A stretch of 12,897 nucleotides of DNA from JADHUC01 sp964617665 (lineage in GTDB: Bacteria > Planctomycetota > Planctomycetia > Pirellulales > Pirellulaceae). Both the position numbers and the translations under genes were made by a program. A model generated the notes under the pieces. The model made no database searches and was not told where the DNA came from. It saw nothing but the letters and a program-made list of their open reading frames with translations. The stretch is taken from positions 1 to 12,897 of the forward strand of contig CAZUAH010000400.1 in the NCBI GenBank assembly GCA_964617665.1, written 5' to 3'. Shown here piece after piece: positions 6,212 through 12,897 of the stretch (its first letter is position 1; the number at the start of each line of letters is the position of its first letter).

Positions 6212-9200
6212 TCACCTCGATGCCGTTTTCGTTTCCTTGTCACCGAGACACAGCAAACGCCCGTCTTCCGTCGTCAGGTAAAGCTTGCCTTGAGCGAGAG
6301 CCAGTCCATCCCATGAGGGAGCGGGTACGCTGGCTTCGGAAAGAACTTTCCCGTCTTTGGTGCTGACGACTTTCAGGCTGCCGTCCTGGTGCACGACATA
6401 CAGCCGGTCCTTGGCATCCATCACCATGCCATAGAGTTTGTTTTCCAACTGCTTACTGCCTTCGACCGTCGTCTGCTGATCCTGGTCTCCCTCCGCATCG
6501 GAAGTTGCCCAGAGATTCACTTTCCATATCGCCTTTTCCGCGATCCGATCGCTGCGATAGGGACGGAGACCTTGACGGGCCTCCGTTGCCGCCTGCCAGC
6601 CGGTGATCCATTTACTATTGAATCCCTCTCCTTCCTCAAAGTCGCGCCGGTAGAGCGTCGTCGTACTGTTGAGCGCTCCAATGATGGTGTTGTCGCGATA
6701 CACGCAGAGCGGGCGACGAAAGGCCTCGTTGGCAAAGCGGTGAATCTGGCGCGGACCATAGGTCCAACTGCCGCGTGGGGTGTACACTGCACCTTTGCCC
6801 GTGTTCAGCTTTGCAAAACCACTCCATTTGTCGTCGGCCACGATTTCTCCATCGCGTGAAAAAATCCAACGCGACATCGCGATCCCGTCGCCTTCACGAT
6901 GCAGGATATCGATAGGGTCAAATTCAAGACCGGAATTCTCGTAGAAACCCTTCTGCGGGATACTGTCCAGTTTCTTCACCCAGTGGCGTTCGCCATTGAT
7001 GGGATTCACGGCAAAGAAGAAGATGCCGCCATCAGAAAGCGACTGGCGACCGGCCATGAAGTAAGCAATGTCATCAAGAATGAGGATCGATCCAGGCACG
7101 GGCCAGGGAGATTCGACCTGGCCGTAGGCTACCATGCGCTCATTCATGGGAGCGGCCGTCAGACGCCAGACAAGCTCACCGGTATCCCCCTCCAATGCAT
7201 ACACGTAACCACTGTGATCGCCGAACAGACAGAGGCCGCGATAAATCGTCGGCGGTGTGTCCACTCGCCCATTGGCAGTAAATCGCCATTCCACCTTTCC
7301 GGATCCAGCGTTGAGGGCAACCACTTCATGCACATCCGGACGCGCCACGTAGGCCCGCCCTCCGGCGATAACAGGCGCCGTCACCAACCCTTTGACGAAA
7401 GGGTTTTCTTTCCAGTCGAACCCGATCGGACTCGATGCAGGAAAACCATTCTTCGGAACCGACACGTTCGTTGACCAGAGCGTGTCGAGTTGATCGGGTC
7501 CGGCAGCCAGACTGCTGCTGCTCCGCCAGGCATCATTCCGATACATCGGCCAATCAGCGACATCCGCAGCCGGAGCCTTCGAGTCGGCTGTTCCGCTTCC
7601 CTTCTCGAACACAAACTGGATCTGCTCCACCGGGAGATCCGGCGGGTAACTGGCAGCGTCCTTACCAGGATACTGCGGTGCAAGCCCGACATAACCGCGC
7701 AACATCGGCCAGCAGGAACAGTGCTTCGGCGTGGCGTAAACGAGCCCATTGGCCGGGATCCAACTGTTTTCCCGCGAACAGTAGGCTTTGGTAATCGAGT
7801 TGACGACCACGTCGCCCGAACGAAGATCGGTCATTTCCACGACCCCGGAGAGCATGAAGTTTGTCGTCGCTACCGGAGGGGCGCAGTGACTCAGTCCACC
7901 GTCCAATGTCCGGCGCGTGTCCCCCGTCTTGGGATCCAACGCGGAGACTTTAATCGGCAACCGCTTCATCGTCGTCTCGAGACTTTCCCGGTCAGGATAG
8001 TCCGCTTTGCCTCCATGCTGAATCCAGAGGTCATCCCCGATGAACATGGCGCGTGCCTGCCTCGCGTGATTCATTCCCGGCGGATACATCTTTTCCCAGG
8101 CGAACACGCCGGTCTTTGCTGACAGAATATAGATGCCGCAGTCCTTGTCGAAATCATTAAACGAGGAAACTTCGAAGGCAAGCTGATCGTTGAACAACAC
8201 CGTGCGACTCACCTTGTCCAACCAGGGATAACCCGAACACGTCCAGAGCACCTTCCCCGAATACAGGTCAACCGACACGGCCTCCGACTTTTCGCCACGC
8301 TGGGGTCGGCCTTGAATGAAATTCACCTGATCCTGTCCGGCAACCACGGTGCGCGGAGATTTCGAGTCCATCTTCCAGAGCTGCTTGCTGCTCGCCGCAT
8401 CGAACGCGTAGATTGCTTCGTCCGTTGTCGCGACCACGGTCCCATTGTGCTGTACCAGTTCTCTCGGCTTGGCAATCTCAGGAAAGCTGCGGACGATCTC
8501 ACCGGTAACCGTGTCAAGGGCAACCAGGTTCTGCGTTGGAAAAGCGACCGCGAAAAGATACTTCTCCGTTGCAACCGGACGCGCCTGATCTCGGGGCAGA
8601 CGTTTCATCACGAATTGGGCCGGATCTGCCTGATCCTCCGACACACTCAAATCCCTGTGCCACAATCGAAGCCCATTGAAACTATCTCGCGTAAGCGTTC
8701 GTCCGTAGAAATTCCGGCCACCATCCGAAACGAGCCCCTCGACTTCGTGACCGGAATGTGCCGCGATCCAGCGAATGCGCTCCGGAGGGCCGGAAGCAGT
8801 ATCAAAAGAAACCGCGTTACCGTTGGAATCGTGCCGGGAATGTGACCAGCGACCAAAACTCTCCGGCCACGGTTTGCGGGCGACGAGCCAACTCTGCTTG
8901 GCATCACCAGGTGATTCGGTCTCTTTGACGGCCTGGAAACCAGCCGCTTCCAGCTGCGCCTTGGTCAGAGACGACGTCTCAGTCGCCACAACAACGCCAT
9001 TGGGAACAAGCACGCGAAAAACCTCCTTCGGCGAAACCTTCTCACCAGACGCAATGACAAGATTGACGAGGTTCTCCGTGTAAGGTAGTTCAACATTGAC
9101 GTCGAATTGCTCAGCGGAAGCGATACCGTAAACATTCTGTTGATGGAGCTCCACTCGCATCTGTTCGACTATTCTCTTATCGGTATCAAGAAGATGAACG

Positions 9201-9385
9201 ATGTACCTTCCCGTCCGGGCCAGAGACACGGCGGACGCAGCATCCGAAGCGCCGACCTGCACCACCAGGCCTCCATGCACCTGGGCGAGTTCTGCTTCAG
9301 CCACTTCTTCAGCCGCAAAAGATAGCGGGAGTGAAACTACCGCCTGGAGGGCTGCACACATGAATACAGCTGGGAACAATTTCAT
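6212..9385 (-). CDS. Exported methyltransferase-fold plus double PQQ-type propeller protein
   Basis: The protein has 1057 residues. Residues 1-25 are a signal peptide (MKLFPAVFMCAALQAVVSLP, cleavage near SFA-AEE). Residues 36-170 resemble a class I SAM-methyltransferase: first strand and loop VVQVGASDAAS, acidic strand end LLDTD, PYTENLVNLVIAS, and EVFRVLVPNGVVV. Residues 172-600 are a first beta-propeller section opening with WSHSRHDSNGNAVSFDT..GPP and closing with a Cys-containing block (CAPPVATTN, ANGLVY, HCSCWPMLRGYVGLAP). Residues 611-1057 are a second section (DWPMYRNDAW...), paralogous to the gene at 1-1458. From recall, this domain order recurs in planctomycetes under the label BamB-like or PQQ-binding-like. 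Function is unknown; the methyltransferase fold is probably non-catalytic because it is exported. No Shine-Dalgarno precedes the start. A three-codon frame (ATG GTG CCA TGA, 9393-9382) overlaps the start codon, probably by chance. Confidence 0.93.
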   Translation of the reverse strand: MKLFPAVFMCAALQAVVSLPLSFAAEEVAEAELAQVHGGLVVQVGASDAASAVSLARTGRYIVHLLDTDKRIVEQMRVELHQQNVYGIASAEQFDVNVELPYTENLVNLVIASGEKVSPKEVFRVLVPNGVVVATETSSLTKAQLEAAGFQAVKETESPGDAKQSWLVARKPWPESFGRWSHSRHDSNGNAVSFDTASGPPERIRWIAAHSGHEVEGLVSDGGRNFYGRTLTRDSFNGLRLWHRDLSVSEDQADPAQFVMKRLPRDQARPVATEKYLFAVAFPTQNLVALDTVTGEIVRSFPEIAKPRELVQHNGTVVATTDEAIYAFDAASSKQLWKMDSKSPRTVVAGQDQVNFIQGRPQRGEKSEAVSVDLYSGKVLWTCSGYPWLDKVSRTVLFNDQLAFEVSSFNDFDKDCGIYILSAKTGVFAWEKMYPPGMNHARQARAMFIGDDLWIQHGGKADYPDRESLETTMKRLPIKVSALDPKTGDTRRTLDGGLSHCAPPVATTNFMLSGVVEMTDLRSGDVVVNSITKAYCSRENSWIPANGLVYATPKHCSCWPMLRGYVGLAPQYPGKDAASYPPDLPVEQIQFVFEKGSGTADSKAPAADVADWPMYRNDAWRSSSSLAAGPDQLDTLWSTNVSVPKNGFPASSPIGFDWKENPFVKGLVTAPVIAGGRAYVARPDVHEVVALNAGSGKVEWRFTANGRVDTPPTIYRGLCLFGDHSGYVYALEGDTGELVWRLTAAPMNERMVAYGQVESPWPVPGSILILDDIAYFMAGRQSLSDGGIFFFAVNPINGERHWVKKLDSIPQKGFYENSGLEFDPIDILHREGDGIAMSRWIFSRDGEIVADDKWSGFAKLNTGKGAVYTPRGSWTYGPRQIHRFANEAFRRPLCVYRDNTIIGALNSTTTLYRRDFEEGEGFNSKWITGWQAATEARQGLRPYRSDRIAEKAIWKVNLWATSDAEGDQDQQTTVEGSKQLENKLYGMVMDAKDRLYVVHQDGSLKVVSTKDGKVLSEASVPAPSWDGLALAQGKLYLTTEDGRLLCLGDKETKTASR

Positions 9386-9986
9386 GGCACCATGGTTTCG
9401 TTAGAGAACATCCCGGCAAGTCACACATTCGATGGTACTTGTCACAGGAAACGGATAGAAAACGTGATTTCCACTTGCCGACCGGATTCTACTGGAAGGA
9501 ACGGGCGATTCAAAGGCGTTCTTGTCCTCTCTTCTCGAAGCAAGGTAACGGAGTGAATCGTAACTCTTTGGCCATTTGCGCCAACGCCGCCTCCAAGAAT
9601 TGGGGCAACTCGCAAAAGAAAACTCATTCGTGAATCACTGCCTCCCGTAAACCAATTGGTCTTGCCTGAACTGTCCCCGAACGGGGCGTAGAGCGGATCT
9701 CCCCAGATGCGGCTGGTCACGTAGCCGCTTCGTTCCGAACCGCCGCTGGCAACCATCGCTTCTTCCACGGCGGCACCGGTATCAGGTCCGACTCTGCCGT
9801 GTGCGTGTATGATCGGCGGATGTGGGCAGCCTTCGATACAGCCGATACTATGGAGGATCGGATTGTGTGGCTCGCCGTCGGTGCCGACGAGTGGCTCCGC
9901 TTGGTGGACCGGGCGGCCACTTCGGGCATGCTGAGACGCGTGGCTGATGATTGGCGATGGAATCGACTCGAATCACTGGAATCGAA
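9386..9986. other. Divergent intergenic region
   Basis: This 601-base gap lies between the starts of two divergent genes and must hold promoters for both. I could not identify convincing -35/-10 pairs on either strand. The stretch 9386-9441 is AT-richer and directly upstream of the leftward gene. A minus-strand frame open from about 9972 to 9442 has protein-like composition and is described separately. A plus-strand frame runs from 9670 to 9990 opposite it without recognisable motifs. Confidence 0.4.
9442..9768 (-). CDS. Hypothetical protein or gene fragment, 108 residues
   Basis: I do not recognise the family. The only in-frame start is the GTG at 9768, with no clear ribosome site, yet the frame is open without a stop further upstream to about 9972 and still reads plausibly (GCPHPPIIHAHGRVGPDTGA). 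The translated part is rich in Gly, Ser, Tyr and Trp with alternating strands (SGYVTSRIWGDPLYAPFGDS, GQRVTIHSVTL, VEITFSIRF), which suggests the C-terminal end of a secreted beta-sheet domain. It ends 56 bases before the start of the large propeller gene on the same strand. It could be a real small gene, the 3' remnant of a longer gene whose beginning is lost, or noncoding DNA. Remnant is my preferred reading. Confidence 0.3.
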   Translation of the reverse strand: MEEAMVASGGSERSGYVTSRIWGDPLYAPFGDSSGKTNWFTGGSDSRMSFLLRVAPILGGGVGANGQRVTIHSVTLLREERTRTPLNRPFLPVESGRQVEITFSIRFL

Positions 9987-12554
9987 ATGAAGAAGAACCG
10001 TATCGGTGTGTTGCTGGCAGTCCTCTTGATGTCAGTTCTGATTCAAGAGGAGAGTGCGGACGCTCAACAGCGTGGCTCCCGGAAGGTGGTGTGGGCCAAG
10101 ACTTTTGATACGCCCGAGTCTATCGGCCGCATCAGAAAGGTGGGCGGGTCACCCAATACGGACAATGTCCTTGAAATCGTGAATGAAGGCATAAAACCCG
10201 GCAACAAGAGCTTCAGGATTTCGTTCACACCCGGCATGGGAGACAGTTGGTATGTACAGTTTCTCGTCAGACAGAGAATTGACCCCGGTCAGTTGCTGAA
10301 GATAGCCGGAGCGATGAAGTATAGTTGCGCGGCGGAAGTGAACGTCTACTTCACGCTCTGCTACAACTCCTATTCGGATGCAGGTTACACCAAGCGCCTG
10401 GGCATGAGGCGGTCTCGGGTTACCAAGGGAATCAGTAAGCGGGATGTCTGGGAGCCGATTCTGGATGAGCCCTTCAACTTAAAGCAGCGCTCTCTTGAAT
10501 TGGGTCTGAGTGATCCATATCAGGAACTCGTTTTTCTTGAACTCAAGGTATTGAACCTGCCTGCTGGAGAAAGGATAAGCATTTGGGTCGATGACCTGAG
10601 CATTGAGCATGCTGATCAAGAGGATATCAAGGCCTGCGAAAAGAGCATTCAGGTAGCCTACAATCCCAAGCCCTACAAATCACAAATCGACAACTTCTAC
10701 TACGGCTATTTTGGCGGCGTACATGGTGGCGGCTTCCCCAGGTACCACACCCAACACAACCTGATACCGGTTGATAAGAGGGCCCTCGTCAATATCGAGT
10801 TCATGCTCAAGGGCAATTTCAACCACGTGGTGGGCGGCGTCGTGTTTCCCGATGGGGAAAACGTGGATTTGCTGACGCGGAACATTGCCTTGCTGAACGA
10901 TTACGGCGTCTATACCACTCCGATTGTGCCAATCAATCCGTTCTACAACAGACCGGGCCGAGGAAGTGAGGCCACCACCTATCAAGTGGCTGAAAGACTG
11001 CTGCGAAGAATCATTCCTGCCCTGGGCGGGACACCGGGTACCAACGGCTACATTCTGATTGATGAGCCTTTGCCGTCTAGAAAAACGATGGATGTGTGGA
11101 TCTGGGGCAAGAAATTGTACCGCGAGTTGGATCCCAACAATCCCGCTTCAGGGCCCATGAACACGCCGGACCGTGTCAGGTACTACACCCAAACCGAGCA
11201 TACGGTCTGGATCGACGAGTATCCAATCAGAGGCCATCACTACGACAGCTATGGCGAGTTCCCCGGCAATCTATTCAAGCTGGAGCATATCAACAAACTT
11301 GCTTTCGAGCTGGGGGCCAGGCAAATTTGGAACACCAATCAGGTGAATGGCTCCGTCAAACCGAGGAGAAAGGGTGGTATTCAGGGACGATTAGCTTCGC
11401 CTGCCGAACACCGGTTGTGCAATTACATCAGCTTGGCCAGCGGTGGCCGTTCCATCAATTACTACATGTCCTCGCCCGTCATCAAGCTCACGATGGGAGG
11501 AGCTGCAAACCCCAGGCTGATGACGGTTTCCGGGTATGGCTTTGGCAGCAGTGTGGGTGCCGAGGTGCACCCTGTGGGCAAGGAAGTCATCAAACAGGGA
11601 GAAGTGGTTCCCGTCTACGGGCCAGTGCTGTTGGGTACCTACTGGGAGCACGAATGCAAACTGCCCATCACCTGTAAGCAATTGACCTTTGGGACACCCT
11701 TTGACAAGGCTGCCATCGGGGCCAGCTACAACAAAGGCAAGGACTACGATGTCGTCGTGGTGTACAATCGCGATTCGCTCGGCGCTCAATCGGGCACCGT
11801 GGACCTAAGTGCTGTTGTCAAAGGTCGTCCGGTGTACGACTTGTACGCCGGAAAGGAAGTGGCCCTGAGCAACGGCCTGTTGACTACGGGCACCTTGGCT
11901 GAGGGTGATGGCAAAATGTACCTTATCGCGGATGACACCGCCGCCAAAAAGGTAGCCGATGGGATCACGTGCCGGCAGCACACGCTGTTGAAGCGGAAAT
12001 TCGATTTCTATTACCGAGAACAACGCCATAACAAGATGGATATGGCCGGCCTTGCCAGTGCGTTCGAAAAGAACCAAGCCGACGTCAAGTCGAACCCGGG
12101 CAAGGCCTTGGCAGAGTTGAAGCCGGCCTTCACTCAACTCAAGGCCCGGGAAGAGGGCACAACGCCCTTTGCCAGGTCCCATGCTCTGCTCAAGAAGGCT
12201 CAGGCCTCCTACGTGGAGATCGTGGAGCGCCAGGCCCATTACTGGAGTTACGTGGCGGTTGACGAAGATCCCAACGAGTTGGTACGAGTACCCGGATACA
12301 TGGACTGGGAAAAGGAAACTCGTCAGCTTTCGGATGCGTACATCCTCCTCAGAAACGCCCTCTATTTCGGCCACGCCGAAAAGGTGCTGCCGCTTGCCGA
12401 GCAGTTGGCGCCCAAAGTCGCTGCCATGGCCCAGGCGGTGAAACGAGACCAGTACCAACCTGTAAATGCACGAGCCGTGGATCTGCTGCATAAGAAAGCC
12501 ACGGCTTTGAACGATTTCGATCTAATCAAAGCGCTCAGAGACAACATGAAGTAG
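9987..12554 (+). CDS. Secreted glycoside-hydrolase-like protein with N-terminal jelly-roll domain
   Basis: The protein has 855 residues from the ATG at 9987, chosen because the signal peptide (MKKNRIGVLLAVLLMSVLI..., cleavage near ADA-QQ) starts there; the frame opens 12 codons earlier. Residues 33-208 look like a jelly-roll carbohydrate-binding domain, from VVWAKTFDTPES to the closing strand ISIWVDDLSIEHAD. Residues 235-500 look like an (alpha/beta)8 barrel. Strand ends GYILIDEP (Glu360) and TVWIDEYP (Glu411) could supply catalytic acids, and ARQIWNTNQVNG follows another strand. Residues 585-650 form a beta-sandwich (YDVVVVYNRDS, GKMYLIADD) of the kind that closes many glycosidases. Residues 660-855 are mostly charged helix. 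I cannot assign a numbered glycoside hydrolase family. The ribosome site is weak (GGA about 8 bases upstream). The gene is transcribed away from the propeller gene. The secreted carbohydrate-active reading is likely but inferred from fold-like patterns. Confidence 0.85.
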   Translation: MKKNRIGVLLAVLLMSVLIQEESADAQQRGSRKVVWAKTFDTPESIGRIRKVGGSPNTDNVLEIVNEGIKPGNKSFRISFTPGMGDSWYVQFLVRQRIDPGQLLKIAGAMKYSCAAEVNVYFTLCYNSYSDAGYTKRLGMRRSRVTKGISKRDVWEPILDEPFNLKQRSLELGLSDPYQELVFLELKVLNLPAGERISIWVDDLSIEHADQEDIKACEKSIQVAYNPKPYKSQIDNFYYGYFGGVHGGGFPRYHTQHNLIPVDKRALVNIEFMLKGNFNHVVGGVVFPDGENVDLLTRNIALLNDYGVYTTPIVPINPFYNRPGRGSEATTYQVAERLLRRIIPALGGTPGTNGYILIDEPLPSRKTMDVWIWGKKLYRELDPNNPASGPMNTPDRVRYYTQTEHTVWIDEYPIRGHHYDSYGEFPGNLFKLEHINKLAFELGARQIWNTNQVNGSVKPRRKGGIQGRLASPAEHRLCNYISLASGGRSINYYMSSPVIKLTMGGAANPRLMTVSGYGFGSSVGAEVHPVGKEVIKQGEVVPVYGPVLLGTYWEHECKLPITCKQLTFGTPFDKAAIGASYNKGKDYDVVVVYNRDSLGAQSGTVDLSAVVKGRPVYDLYAGKEVALSNGLLTTGTLAEGDGKMYLIADDTAAKKVADGITCRQHTLLKRKFDFYYREQRHNKMDMAGLASAFEKNQADVKSNPGKALAELKPAFTQLKAREEGTTPFARSHALLKKAQASYVEIVERQAHYWSYVAVDEDPNELVRVPGYMDWEKETRQLSDAYILLRNALYFGHAEKVLPLAEQLAPKVAAMAQAVKRDQYQPVNARAVDLLHKKATALNDFDLIKALRDNMK

Positions 12555-12897
12555 GGCACTTGATGGATAGAGAAACTGGATGTCGAGACCGAGGGAGGAC
12601 GTTGAAGCATACACTAATGTGTGAAAGCAACACGAACCGTTGGTCGGGAACAGGTTGCCGCGCGCATCCAACGGAATCCGCTTGCAGGTACAGGTCACGC
12701 CGTCCTGGCGCACTTTACGGCGTACGGGTCAGAGATCGGATGTCATCGAGTCGACGACACATACCGCCCCAGTACACCGCAGTATTCACGTGAGGTCGAA
12801 TCTGCGTAGGCGTGTCGGGCATCTGAACTTGCGTCCGCGTTGACCTCTCCGGCGGCGCACTCTGCGAGCGCGTGGCCATGAAGTAGCGGCTCGGATT
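12555..12897. other. Right-end region, no gene recognised
   Basis: These 343 bases follow the stop of the glycosidase-like gene. Several short frames are open on both strands, none with a ribosome site or family motif. A small minus-strand frame near 12650-12713 reads VRQDGVTCTCKRIPLDARGN, which recalls a Cys-x-Cys plus DxxGR motif seen in some planctomycetal repeat proteins, but it breaks off at once. I see no terminator hairpin with a T-run after 12554. Confidence 0.4.

Noticed and set aside
9382..9393. Three-codon upstream frame ATG GTG CCA TGA overlapping the start of the large propeller gene
   Set aside because: The stop-start overlap is suggestive of coupling, but a 12-base frame without a ribosome site is easily chance.
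11096..11677. Plus-strand 193-codon frame inside the glycosidase-like gene
   Set aside because: It is a +1-type shadow of the 855-residue protein, which has the signal peptide and coherent domain pattern; the shadow has low-complexity Gln/Arg/His content.
11805..12491. Minus-strand 228-codon frame
   Set aside because: It is antisense to the C-terminal part of the glycosidase-like gene and has no recognisable motif or start signal.
12640..12750. Weak resemblance between the right-end region and bases 1655-1710, sharing TGGCG and TTACGG words
   Set aside because: The match is short and gapped, about what chance gives in DNA of this composition; not a supported repeat.
1..12897. CRISPR arrays, tRNA or rRNA genes, insertion sequences, riboswitches
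   Set aside because: I looked for regularly spaced repeats, cloverleaf-like sequences, transposase motifs and terminal inverted repeats and found none that hold up.

Overview
The window looks like a piece of a chromosome (probably a metagenomic contig) from a bacterium of the Planctomycetes or a neighbouring PVC lineage. The reasons are family-level. There is a formylglycine-type sulfatase. There are two proteins of the large 'BamB-like' PQQ-type beta-propeller family, one with the N-terminal methyltransferase-fold domain that I recall from planctomycetal members. There is also a secreted SHD1-domain protein ending in a transglutaminase core. Shine-Dalgarno sites are good at two genes and weak or absent at others, and gene density is low. 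No rRNA, tRNA, CRISPR array, transposase or integrase was seen.

Layout, left to right. (1) Positions 1-1458 (+): the C-terminal part of a PQQ-type propeller protein, cut by the left edge. Its frame is open across a GC-rich palindromic repeat (about 71-177). (2) Positions 1459-1842: a convergent gap without a gene. (3) Positions 1843-3891 (-): secreted SHD1 / propeller-like / transglutaminase-core protein. (4) Positions 4184-5734 (-): secreted sulfatase with a complete catalytic set. (5) Positions 5735-6211: a long gap holding what looks like the 5' stub of a second sulfatase gene on the opposite strand (6022-6196). (6) Positions 6212-9385 (-): a 1057-residue secreted protein with a methyltransferase-like domain followed by two propeller sections. 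(7) Positions 9386-9986: a divergent gap with one protein-like frame of unclear status (9442-9768, -). (8) Positions 9987-12554 (+): secreted protein with a jelly-roll (carbohydrate-binding-like) domain, a putative glycosidase-like barrel and a helical tail. (9) Positions 12555-12897: nothing recognised.

All intact genes with a visible start carry an export signal, so the products probably act in the periplasm or at the surface. A sulfatase beside a putative glycoside hydrolase with a carbohydrate-binding-like module fits processing of a sulfated glycan, but this is inference. Gaps of about 290-600 bases argue against one tight operon. There is no sulfatase maturase, transporter or regulator in the window.

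The points most worth a second look are the exported methyltransferase fold, the in-frame palindromic repeats in two coding regions, the sulfatase gene stub, and the large uncharacterised glycosidase-like protein.
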